Origin: Prillingera fragicola
Taxonomy: Eukaryota > Basidiomycota > Tremellomycetes > Trichosporonales > Trichosporonaceae
Length of the DNA: 64,000 nucleotides
Reading direction: 5' to 3'
Assembly (NCBI GenBank): GCA_002335605.1
Contig: BEDY01000005.1
Coordinates: 248,001-312,000 of the forward strand
Each line of letters opens with the position of its first letter. The first letter of the stretch is position 1. Below the pieces are notes generated by a model. The model was not told the origin of the DNA, did no database searches, and saw only the letters and a program-made list of their open reading frames with translations. Positions 10,932 through 21,757 of the stretch are shown here, one piece after another. Both the position numbers and the translations under genes were made by a program.

Positions 10932-12938
10932 ATGCTGGGCCAACTTGTGCAGTTGTTGCGAGGCAAGCGCAAACGTTCCCCAGTCTATGGCAAGCACTTT
11001 CAGGTCGTACCCAGCTCATTGCCTGTCGACTCGCTTGACACTTTTGCCTTTAAACTCCTGCACGACGACGTGTCTGAAGCTCAATGGACGGGAAAGTTGC
11101 TCGTTCACTCGCCTACCTTCCGACAGAGCTACAAGTCGGGCTTTATGCCGCTCCTGGATATCGACATGGATTCGGACCTCATCCGCAACCTCGCCATTGA
11201 AGGTGTTACGGGCTCCAGTCTGCACGACGAGATTCAGGCGGCTATCCGCGAATACTCAGACATGAAGCGCAACAGATCGTCTGCCAGCATTTCATCACGC
11301 TGTGGCAGTCGCTCCCGTACCTCGTTGGCATCGGCGCAGCAGTTCTGTCCGTCGGCACCATCCGAGTCCCAGAGTCCTGGCAACCGCGATGCTGGCAAGA
11401 CTGGAATTCGTAGGCCAGACTTGTCGCTTCATTATGATACCCATGTCAACGGCGTCATGTATCGTGGCTCTGCACTTGAGATCGAGTTCACAGTGTTTTC
11501 GCATCAGCCTGTGCCGCCACTGGGGGCCCCTCACCAGCCGATGCCAGAGTTCGACGACGACTCGGACGGCCACCACGCACTTCAGGCGGCGCGTGTACTC
11601 AACTACAGTCGTAGTGACGTTTGGATTCGTGGCCTGACACAAGCCATGATTTATCTCTGCATCAGCAACGAGCTGAGCGGCACTCGCCTTGGTGCCCTCG
11701 TCGCCAGCGAGTGCATGCAACGTCTTGTACAATTGGAGGTCGACGGCAAAGCAGTCATCGCTATTGAGTTCGCGAGCAAACTCCCGATTCCACACCCACA
11801 TATCCTGCCACTGGCGGACCTCCTTCAGCGGCCCATGAGTGAGCGCTTGCCTTGGTCCTTTGCTCGCCGCAACAGCGACACTATCAGCGCGGACCCAGAC
11901 ACGCTCCGTGCCTGGGCTCAGCTGTTCACTGCGGCGTACTCTTTCGTTAAGGACGTGCGCTTTGACGAGCCCCTTCGACGCATCGAAGCCGGCTCTATCG
12001 ACACCCATCCGTTTGTGGTTGAGCTCTTGCGCCGTGCACATGGCTCCAACTTGGAGATGCAAGCCGAATGCATGAAGAGTGTCGTCGAGGAGCGACCTAC
12101 GTTGAAGGCTCTTGGAAGGGCCAACAAGAAGTCTGAGACAAGGACTGAGGCTCCGCCGGCGGGGACTCGAAGCCAAGCATCCGTACACACCTCAAGTCCT
12201 TTCGGCGCCCCTAGGTCTGCCAACGTAGCTGGCGAGCGCGATGTCGCCACGTCTACTCGTCTGCAGGGGCCAGTTTCGGGAGACATCTCCTCCGATTCAG
12301 AGTCCGATGACTCCCCAGTGAAGCGGCCTCGCGTGACGCCCCCCCGGCGGCCTACGCACGGTAGCTCCCAGCGCACCCCGCCGTCGCCTTCGGGCAAGGG
12401 TGCCCCTGCTGGGCGGCGACGCTCGGCCCGGATAGCATCGCAGCAGGAAGGTCGGATCACATCGCGTAGCCAAAGTGGTGAGACTTCCAAACTCTCGGGC
12501 TCATCCAGCAGAAGCAACAGCAACCCCAGGTCTCCCGAGCCTGTTGCCCTGGCAAATCTGCTCGCTGTGCAAGTGGCTCAGTCTGCCGTCAGCGACACCG
12601 TCATCGGCCTTGACACTGTAGCCACGCCTGACCTGAGCGACCCAGAGGTGGAGACTAGCCCCGACACCTCCTTTGGTCACCATTCGTACCCTGTGCCCGA
12701 CAGCGGCGACGAGCAGCCTTCGCAAATGAGCGACATGGACTGGGACACAGACTCGGAGGCGGACGATGAGCCCAACCCATGGGGATCCTGGACGCGCCGT
12801 CAGACTGACAAGTTTCTGTTCAGCATGACCAACCAGGAGGTCATCACCTTTGTCTCGCAGCTCCCACTGCCGCCGCTTCTTATTGTGTCACCTGCTGAGA
12901 TGTGCCGGCTGGTGGCCATTGTTGGTGGCAGTTCTTGA
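10932..12938 (+). CDS. Orphan intronless nuclear-type protein
   Basis: Function not recognised. A single uninterrupted 668-residue frame, unusual here because nearly all neighbours have introns. The start is the ATG at 10932. Residues 1-330 look folded. They contain an alpha/beta core with RRPDLSLHYD, then MYRGSALEIEFTVFS, then a helix (ALQAARVLNYSRSDVWIRGL) followed by ASECMQRLVQLEVDGKAVIAIEF. The PD followed by an E-x-E strand and helix is loosely like PD-(D/E)XK nuclease-type domains, but a catalytic lysine is not clear. Residues 380-640 are disordered and Ser-rich, with an acidic run (SSDSESDD), a bipartite basic patch (KRPRVTPPRRP) and GRRRSARIAS, suggesting nuclear location. A short folded C-terminus (TNQEVITFVSQLPLPPLLIVS) ends it. 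Confidence 0.75.
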   Translation: MLGQLVQLLRGKRKRSPVYGKHFQVVPSSLPVDSLDTFAFKLLHDDVSEAQWTGKLLVHSPTFRQSYKSGFMPLLDIDMDSDLIRNLAIEGVTGSSLHDEIQAAIREYSDMKRNRSSASISSRCGSRSRTSLASAQQFCPSAPSESQSPGNRDAGKTGIRRPDLSLHYDTHVNGVMYRGSALEIEFTVFSHQPVPPLGAPHQPMPEFDDDSDGHHALQAARVLNYSRSDVWIRGLTQAMIYLCISNELSGTRLGALVASECMQRLVQLEVDGKAVIAIEFASKLPIPHPHILPLADLLQRPMSERLPWSFARRNSDTISADPDTLRAWAQLFTAAYSFVKDVRFDEPLRRIEAGSIDTHPFVVELLRRAHGSNLEMQAECMKSVVEERPTLKALGRANKKSETRTEAPPAGTRSQASVHTSSPFGAPRSANVAGERDVATSTRLQGPVSGDISSDSESDDSPVKRPRVTPPRRPTHGSSQRTPPSPSGKGAPAGRRRSARIASQQEGRITSRSQSGETSKLSGSSSRSNSNPRSPEPVALANLLAVQVAQSAVSDTVIGLDTVATPDLSDPEVETSPDTSFGHHSYPVPDSGDEQPSQMSDMDWDTDSEADDEPNPWGSWTRRQTDKFLFSMTNQEVITFVSQLPLPPLLIVSPAEMCRLVAIVGGSS

Positions 12939-15710
12939 GGAGTGCGCCAGGGCATCCGCCACCAAGTCCTCTGGCCTCTGGCCTCTGTCCCTCCGTTGTG
13001 AATATGTTCTACACCGTTTATGTCTCGCCACACCGTGCTGTTTCCTATGTCTCGCAACCCACGCATGTGATACCCCGACCATAAAAGACCTATGTATCAT
13101 GTCATGTCAAGTAGTCTGTTACTCGAAATCCACTGATATGACATCCACATACACGGCGCCAGGTCCCCTTCCAGCCCACGCATGCCACGCACTCCATGCG
13201 GAAATACACCCTAGAGCGGAAGGCATTCCTCGCCAACGACCAACGGGCAATCGTTTACATCAGCCAACTCGGGCGCATTGTCCCTTCACTGCCGCTCCAG
13301 GTCGAGATCAAGTCGCCGTGCACCATTGCTTGGCAAAATCTAAGCCGGCGCTGCCGACTCACTTTCCACCCCAGCGTTAACTACCTTTGCGCCATCGTAT
13401 TCAGCATACAAAGTACATAAGTCTTAAGCCTGGACTGGCTCTGTAGGCGGAAAAATGGGGTCTGGGAGGCACGCTCATTGGCCTTGTGGCCCTGTGGTGG
13501 TGCCTCGAAGGAGCCTCACCATATTGGTGACGCTGATGGTCGTTGCGACGCCGTCGCAAAGATGCAGCTGGGCCAGCTGGGAGCAAGTGGGCTAAGCCCC
13601 CTTTTGCACATGGAGGAGCCTTGGTGTGCCGAGATTCTCGCCGGCGGGGGGGGTCGGCATTGGTGCTTTGGGCACTTTACGGCACTCAGGCGGCGGTGTA
13701 GTGGGCCACTCGTTTTTGCTCTCCGTGGTTGCCTGCAGCATTGTTTCGCGGCAGGCGGAGTCAGTTCATTAAGGCCTGAGGTCAGAGATCGGGAGGCGAC
13801 GACCGGACAGATGTACATGTCGGCTGTTGGACGCGCTTCCAGTCGCAGGCAAGATGCAGAGACTCGCAACCAGAGATTCCAGGTGTTCCTGTGCTTTCGG
13901 CTGCATTTTCTCCGGTGGTGGTGCCTTGGCCGGTGAGTCACGGGAAGCAGCCACCACCGCCACCGACTCTCCTGCGGGCAGCGGTCGAAGAGAGCGTTAC
14001 ATGTCGTGAACATTGACTGACTGGCTGTGCAGTGTTCCAACGTGGGTGGTGTCTCTCTGAGATCTCTGCCTTGGGATCTGATCTTGCGGCCTGAGGGTCG
14101 TGCTGCCAGACTAGGTAATCAGCCATTCAAAAAGTTGGGACAGCTCATGTCCACCCTGGCTGCCGTCCTGATAGACGCCGCGGTCAGGCAGCTGGAGAAA
14201 TCGGAAGCAGTGGCGTACGCGAGCGCGAACTCGAATCACGCGGCAGCGCGCCTGCGGCTGGGTGTGTCCCTGGCTCATATTGCAGCTCCTCGCGCTAGCA
14301 GAGCGAGGCTAGTCACGTCCTGGTGGCTCGTGGACACTCTGCGTTGATGAGCAATCTCCAGGGATTTGGCGAGCGCAATCAATCTCGACTTGGTGCCAGT
14401 TGCTGTCGCGACATGCTCAAAGAGGCTGCTGATGACCCAGACCAAGACACAATAGCAAGGACTAAGCCAAACGCGCAGAGGGACCGGACTCTTGACGCGC
14501 ACGTCAAATCCTCAAATGTCCAACGTGTTTCAGCAGGGCACACATGTCGCGTCCTCCCGCAAGACAACACTGAAGCTGGACGCGTAAAGTCGGCTCCGAA
14601 TCGTGCCTTGGGTTGTAGTCATTCTTCTGCCAAGTAATTCTTTACTCATATTGACCCAGCAGCCATAGGCCATAGGTGTGCATGCTGCATGCCTTCGACA
14701 TTGCAAGTGCATCAGGTGCGTCAGGTGCAGAAGACGACGCGTCAGGTTTCCAGAGCAAAACCCCAAGTGTGCTTCAGGGGGCGGGTGTTTCGGAGCCACG
14801 TGTCGTCTTCCCTCTCTGTGCATTTTGGGCTGCAGCCAGTACCAGCGTGTGACAGCCAGAACTCGCGCGCGCTGGGCTGGCTGCGTCGAGGGCCTGGGCG
14901 GGCTGCCTCGGCGAGAGGGAGAGGGAAGCTCGAAACCGAGCCGAGCCCGCTGGTGCTGGTGCTGCCTGCTGGTGCTCCTGCAGTTCGTGTGTCGTCGTCG
15001 TCCTCCCTTCGTTCACTCCTTGCTCGTACTCCTCTGTTGCTCGTTCCCTTTCCCTCCCTCCCATCAACAATAATATCCTCCTACCCCTCCTCCACCAAAC
15101 TCAACACAGCGACGGGGCGTTCCTGTACATTCCCCCTTCCTCTACTACTCCACCCTCGCCATCTTAATAAACACACTGGACGACCCACGCTCACACACCT
15201 CTTTACGCCAGCCTTTGCCTTGTAACGAACAACCTAGATACACACCATCCCAATCCACTGTTAGCTGCTCTCTGTTGGGTCGTCAATCCCACCGTCTTGG
15301 TCCCCGCCAGTCCCGACGGCACGCGATTCACGTCGCCTTGTCGTTTTCCAGTGGCCCGTGTCCCCGCTCCACCTCAACACACCGCGTGTCCGCATAATCT
15401 TGTACCGACGGCATCGCGCGCGCCTTGTCGACACTGAACTGGCGCTTGGGCTCACACGCGTCAACAACAGCAGCACGAGCCACCGGCATTTCCCAGTGCC
15501 AGTCCTCGTCGCTTGCTGCAAACATTTGCATCACTTTTGACAACTTGTTGACATTGGAAGTCGCCGGGTACGTACGACTCACGCAAGGGCTGGGTATGGC
15601 GCTTGCACGCGAGCACGACCTTCCTCTTGGTGACCTGATTGCATGTTGTCGTTTCTCTTTACTGACAAACACTCGCAGGTGATTCAAGTGTCCTGCCAGC
15701 TCGCACGATC
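12939..15710. other. Long gene-poor stretch and 5' leader of the RhoGAP gene
   Basis: About 2.8 kb with no supportable coding gene; open frames are short and lack family signals. The last 900 bases are C/T-rich with TC tracts, typical of a strong promoter and leader. A 5'UTR intron is plausible at 15568-15678 (GTACGT donor, ACTGAC branch, CGCAG acceptor), 32 bases before the RhoGAP start. Confidence 0.45.
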
Positions 15711-18700
15711 ATGTCTTCGATGACGGCCTCCAGTGCTCCAGCTCCCCCTATATTAAACACGCCCGGGGGACCATCCAGCTCGGCTGGATCCTCTGCCATC
15801 GGCTCCTCGCGCTCACCACGAGCATTTTCCACCCCAGTCACGTCTCCATTGCAAAACCAAAGCCCAGGCAGTCCGCGACATGGCCAGGATGTCGAGACTC
15901 TTGTCCGCAGCAATGGAGGCGATATGAGGCGTACGATCGAGACTCTTGTGCAGGAGCGAAACGCAGCTGTGAGTGGCCGTACTGGTAAAGGGCAAAACCT
16001 GTTGCTGACAGACGTAGCTTTTGCAAAACTCGCAACTGTGGGGTGTGCTGGAGAAGCGGAACGCGCAGGTAGCTCACATCAACGCCGACAATGAGCGCTT
16101 GCGCGCCGACCGCGAACGTGCAAACTCACGGCTGGTCGCCGCCGGTCTCGAACCGGTTATCACTCCCAAATCACGAGTGCCGCAAAGCTCGAGCGCTGCA
16201 GGATTCGCCGATCGAAGAGTTTACGCAGTGGACCAGGACGACAAGGCTTCAACCTCGTCTAATCACGGCCCCATCACTACCCGCTCCCCACCAGACTCTT
16301 CGACGTCCCTTGCACCGTCCGTGTTCCCATCATCCCAGGAGGGACACGCGCCACCGGCAAAAGGATTGCTGCCATCGCCAATGCCCGAACGGAGGTTACG
16401 GCATGAAAGTCGCATGACGTTTCCTCCCGAGGTAGCGTCCTTTATGGCTCTCGCCGAGGGACCAAAGGAGCCACAGCTTGGCTCTAGCCTCAGTCATAGC
16501 TCGAGTCTAGGCGCCGATCTCAACGTCAGCTCGCCGTACTCTGCCAGCCCTGCACCCAGCTCTGGCGGCAGCGCAGTGGCCTCGCCCATTGTGGAGCAAT
16601 CTGAAGAACTCCGTAATCTTTCGCCTGCACCGCGTCCTTCGCAAGATACGGTCATATCGAGATCGCCAGCTATTGGCACGGATGCCGCCCGGCCATCGCT
16701 TGACTCTACCGTCGTGGCCTCGCCTGCCCCTCTCCCCGCCGCTGACCACACCTATCTTACCCCGAGCCTCCTCCCTCACGCCCATCTCTCCATTCCCCAC
16801 TCGACAGTCTTTCCCAACTCGAGTGGACGGGATGTGCTCTGTTTCATTGTCGCAGTAGTCGTGCGTCCGCCCAACTCAAACCACCCATTGTCGTGGACAG
16901 TTGGCAAGACTTTCAGTGCATTCATGGATCTCGACGCGCGCACACAGGACCGCTCCGGAAAGACCCGCAAGGAGTGGAAGCGGATGGTGGCTCCCTTGCC
17001 AGAGGGTAAGGCTTGGAAGGACTTTGCGCCAAACAAGATTGATCAGCGCAAGGCGGCCCTTGAGCAGTACCTTGAGTCGCTTCTCGTCGTTCCCATTAGT
17101 GACAAGGCGGACTTGTGCAATTTCTTGTCGACCGACGTCGTCCAGGCCAAGGCGAACAAGAACCGCAAGGAAGGCTTCCTCACCAAGAAGGGAAAGACTC
17201 TGGGCGGCTGGAAGACACGCTACTTTGTCCTTGACGGCTCCAGTATGAAGTACTATGAGAATCGCGGTGGCGCATACCTCGGCTCCATCAACATACAAGG
17301 GGCCCAGATTGGCCGCCAGAACCGCGCCGCCGATGGCACCGATGATCGCAACTTTCGCCACGCTTTCCTTATCATTGAAGCGTCGAGGAGGGAATCGTCC
17401 CAGAGCCGCCACGTACTTTGCGCCGGCAGCGACGCTGAGCGCGATAGCTGGATTGACATGCTGGTCCGCCAGGTGGAGCCCGAGACCGCTCAGCAGCAGC
17501 AGGCACAACAGCAAGCTCAGCAACAGGCGCAGCAACAGCAGCAACATCAAGCACAACAGCAAGCTCAGCAACAGGCCCAGGCCCAGCAGCAGCAGTCCAA
17601 TATACCCCCTAACCCGATGTCTGCTCCGCTGGGACATCCACGCCGCCAGAGCGCGATCCGCAAGTCTAGCAAGGACGTGGTCGTCACGTCGGCTCAGCCC
17701 ATGTCTCAGCTCCCTGATGCCAACGCCAAGTTCATGTCAGGAGCTCCCCTTCCCAGTGTCATCAATCTTATGGAGTCGAACCGCCAGGGCCCACCAGGAC
17801 AGCCAGCGAGCAGCGTGCCCGCCGGCCATCCTTTGGGTCCTGTGAACAGTGCATCAACGATGGCATCACAAGACCAGGTCGGCTCCCTACCCTCCGCTGA
17901 GCCCACTCCAAAGCACTCCAAACGCCAGAGCGCCATGCCCGGCCGTCAATCATTCAGCCCCGCCTATCTCACCAAGCTATCAAGCGACGGCATGTCCTCT
18001 GTGCCGGGCTTCAACACAGAACGTGACCGCGAGCGCAAGGCGAAGAGTGGACGCTTCTGGGGCTTTGGCAAGACGCCCGAGAAGCCGGCTGCCCGCCCGG
18101 TCTTTGGCGTACCCATCGCCGATTCGATCGCTATTGCGTCGGTCGCTGGCCTGCCTGCGATCGTCTTCCGCTGCATCGAGTACCTCGAAGCAAAGGGCGC
18201 CGACAAGGAGGAAGGCATTTACCGTCTCAGTGGATCGTCGGCCGTTATCAAGGGTCTCAAGGACCGATTCAACCAAGACGGCGACGTCAACCTCCTCCAG
18301 ATTGACGAACACTGGGATCCGCACGCCATTGCGGGTTTGTTGAAAACTTATCTACGCGAGCTCCCAACAAGTCTGCTTACCCGCGAGTTGCACATGCGCT
18401 TCCTTGCGGTCATTGGTGAGTCCTTGTGTTCGTTTTCGCGGGTTATACTGACAATTCAGATCTTATCGACTCTTCGGCCCGTGTTGCCGAGCTCTCACGC
18501 CTGGTTGGCGAGCTTCCTCCGGCCAACTATGCCCTCCTGCGCGCGTTCACCGCCCACCTAATTCTGATTGTCAAGAACTCGGCTGTCAACAAGATGACCT
18601 TGCGCAACATTGGCATTGTCTTTTCACCTACTCTGGGCATTCCGGCTGGCATCTTCTACGAGATGGTGTCACGCTTCGGGGCCATCTTTGACGATGAGGG

Positions 18701-19154
18701 CGTGGATGAGCTGCCACTCGACGACGCCTTGATAACGGGCGTGGCGCCATCGACTGAGAGCCCAACGATGCTGAGCCCCTCGTCTTCGGGTGCGCTCGAG
18801 CCAAGTGACCCGGCAATGGCCAACAAGAACAAGCGTAACAGTGTGCTGTACCACGCTGGCGGCACCGACGCCATGCTCGGCCTCGGTGGACGCGCACTCG
18901 ACCCAGCTGCAGAGGACAGTACCAGCGAGTTGAGCATTGACGACTTGGAGAGCGAGCCCATGTCGGCGCAGTCGAGCGACAACCTGTCTCTCGCTGCCCC
19001 GCGGGCTGGTACTCCGGGCACATCGCCAGGTACCAGTGTCAACGACGGTACGGCTCGGGGCAGCCGGCGCGGGGAAATGTACTCTGGTACGCACAGCGAC
19101 GACATTGAGGCCCTGCAGACGCGCAACGGCAGGTCTAACGGCGCGGCCATGTAA
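15711..19154 (+). CDS. BEM3: PX-PH-RhoGAP protein, Bem3 type
   Basis: GTPase-activating protein for Rho/Cdc42-type GTPases, acting at sites of polarised growth. Three exons: 15711-15968, 16018-18415, 18460-19154; 1116 residues. After a Ser/Pro-rich start comes a short coiled coil (about residues 65-115). Then a long disordered part, a PX phosphoinositide-binding domain (about 345-470) and a PH domain (about 470-580, starting KEGFLTKKGKTLGGWKTRYF). A Gln/Ala-rich tract (about 583-610) and further linker lead to the RhoGAP domain (about 778-985). The arginine finger is in GIYRLSGSS, and the second half holds KNSAVNKMTLRNIGIVFSPT. The order PX-PH-RhoGAP is that of yeast Bem3. A Ser/Thr-rich tail follows. 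The CAG/CAA-rich stretch at 17490-17595 is likely length-variable. Confidence 0.92.
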
Positions 19155-19323
19155 GAGGCATGTCGGAGGAGAGTTTAATATTGGACACGTAGTACGCGTG
19201 GACAATGGGACATTTTGAAGCATGTCATGTACGATGCCCAGTTTATTACGTTACCGTGCGTACGTTGCAGTCGTGTGCTAATTTGTGCAATCTGCCTCAT
19301 TCTATTACATCGCCTCGATCCAA

Positions 19324-20868
19324 CTACAGCTCGACACCGAGGAGCTCGTCAATCTTGACGAGTTTACCAGTCTTGAAGCTCTCATTCGCAGCAAGGCCAA
19401 CAGCCATGGCCAGGGCGCCATCGACCTCATTGGCACTCAACCTCTCGACCGCAGTCTTCTGGCCCTTGCTACCGGGCTTTGCGCCAAAGATCTGATCCAG
19501 CATCGCCTCGTCACCACCACCATGCCCACCGACTCCGATCTCAAAGGGCACATCCTCGCGCTCGCCCCAGAGCTTTTGCAGAGTAATCTTAGTGTGGCCG
19601 ACATTGGGCAGTTCCTTTTCGCCATGGGTGACTCCCTCGGCCCCACCGCCGCGAACAGCGGGGATGCGGTAGGCGCTCTCGACGACTTCGAGCTCTAGCC
19701 GCCCCTTGTCGCCGTTGAACATGACCCTGTACCCCTCCCAGGGCGAGTAGGCGGTGAGGTGGTAGGTCATCGTCGCACCAGTGTTGTACTTTACCAGCAC
19801 GCTCATGTCGTCTTCGATCGTAATGTCGTCGGCAAACACGTTCATGTCACGGTGGTAGCCGTCGACGTGCTCGGCGTCGGCGTACAGCTGCTTGAGACTC
19901 GGGTCGTCTTCGAGGTGGATGGCAAAGGGGTCGTCCTTTGCTGCCTCCGAGTCACGAGCGCGGTAGTAGTCACGCGCCCAGCCCGATTTTTTGCCGTTGA
20001 CGTCGCCGTAAAAGGACAGCTGACCCATGCCAAAGACCTCTTTGGGCTTGGCGTTGATCCAGAAATTGACAAGGTCAAAGTGGTGCGACGACTTGTGGAC
20101 CATGAGGCCGCCAGAGCGGTCCTTGTACCTGTGCCAGCGCCGGAAGTAGTCTGCTCCATGGACAGTGTCCTACTGGTCAGTATGGTCCAGCGAGAGGGGA
20201 GACCTACAAGGAGCCACTCAAAGTGGACACTCTTGACGTTTCCAATCGCGCCAGAGGCAATGACCTCTTCGACCTTCCAGTGCACGGGGTTGTAGCGGTA
20301 GTTGAAGAGGACCTGCACACTGCCCTTGGTGGCGTTGACGGCATTGAGAATACGCTGGCACTTGGCGACGTCGGTGGTCATGGGCTTCTCCGTGAGGACG
20401 CGAATACCGGCTTCGAGCGCGGGGACAATGTATTCGTCGTGCGTCGCGTCCACGGTCGTGACGACCAGGACGTCGAGCTTGGCCTCGGCCAGCATCTTGG
20501 AGAAGTCGGCCTATACAAGTCAGCAGTGCCCCAACCGCCAAGCTTCGGCTTACGGCCAAGTAGGTCTTTGCCTCGGCGCAGTTGCGCTCAGCGAGCATCT
20601 GGTTGTAGACAGCCATGCGGTCGGGGTTGAGGTCGCAGAGCGCGACGATCTGGGACGAGTCCGGGCGCTCGGCCACGGCGTTGAGGTAGAGCTGGGCGCG
20701 TCAGATTCATCACTTCGCGCCGGTGGCACGCGGAGCTGAGACAGAATGCTGGCCGCTCATCGATGGGCTTCTAAGAGCTGAAGGGGCAGGGGAATCACTC
20801 ACCCTCGCGCGATGGCCGGTACCGACGATACCGACGCGTCCGCCAACTTTTGTCGTTCCGGTCGTCAT
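19324..20868 (-). CDS. Gfo/Idh/MocA-family NAD(P)-dependent oxidoreductase
   Basis: Four exons read on the minus strand: 20803-20868, 20554-20691, 20208-20510, 19324-20169; all phase 0; 450 residues. The Rossmann start has VGIVGTGHRAR, followed by ALCDLNPDRM. The family's EKP motif is present (VLTEKPMTTD), with KSSHHFDLVNFWI further on, which carries the usual histidine pair of sugar-dehydrogenase relatives. Substrate unknown; likely a cytosolic sugar, inositol or related dehydrogenase. The first intron is 111 nt. The gene is tail-to-tail with the RhoGAP gene (170 bp apart) and head-to-head with the NmrA-like gene. Confidence 0.87.
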
Positions 20869-21757
20869 TTTGTGGTGAGTACAGTGGGGTGAAGAGGAAT
20901 TGAAGAGCCTGGGGTCTCTTGTATCCCTCTCTGCATACCCATGAGCCGGGATGTCGGCGCGACTGCGAATGTCAGCAACGCATAGTGGTTGTCGGTCTAG
21001 CATCACACCGAGCACCGGGCGGGCCGGAAGGATGCAAAGCGGGCCGGAACACGTGACTTGGGTGGGTCGGATTACACCGAGAGATGCAATTGAGTAGCGA
21101 GGATATCTTGAGCAATCCCATCGATTCAGATCTTTTGGAATCTCTAGCAGAAGGGGATGACATCTACAGGTCAGTAGACTACTCGGTAGATGTTCAAAGC
21201 GATAGGGAAGCGAGAGAATGCTGCTACAATTAGCACCCCAGGGACGTATCCTCTCAATCGTCCAGAAGACTAAGTCAGCTTGAGAAACACCGTCTCGGCA
21301 AGGACTGACCAGCTGACAAACCAGACCAGCATGCTCGAGGTAGCACACACTGACGTATGTTTTGCACCCTTGACGAGCAGGATCTTGCACATCTCGCGCT
21401 GCTCACTCCCTGTGAAAGGCTCAGTGAGACCCACACACACCTGCCCACCACACTTCACACGCCCTCGATGCTTGTACACCCTCCCACCGTGGTCATGCCA
21501 AGATGGTTTATCAGCAAGATGGAACACTTACCCCTTTGACTACTCCCACGCACACCAGCATGTTCAGCTCTGCCTCCCTCTCCACCCTCACTCAGCTACT
21601 CGGCAGCATGGCGTGCAATACTCCCAACAACATTCCGACCGCGTCTCCCTCTCCAACGGTGTCCCCAGGATCTCTTTACGAACCTACACAGTCGCCACCG
21701 CCGGGCCGCATTCTCAAGCAGATCACTACGACTACCACCATTGCCACTCGCGCCGCC
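20869..21757. other. Divergent promoter, oxidoreductase / NmrA-like gene
   Basis: Bidirectional promoter region. At 21016-21055 the word GCGGGCCGGAA occurs twice, the second copy running into a CACGTG E-box (21050-21055). The right part stays open in the NmrA frame back to an ATG at 21503, so a longer N-terminus for that gene is possible. Confidence 0.5.

Noticed and set aside
13478..14347. Several 100-170-codon frames on both strands
   Set aside because: Overlap each other, show no conserved motifs and are expected by chance in GC-rich DNA.
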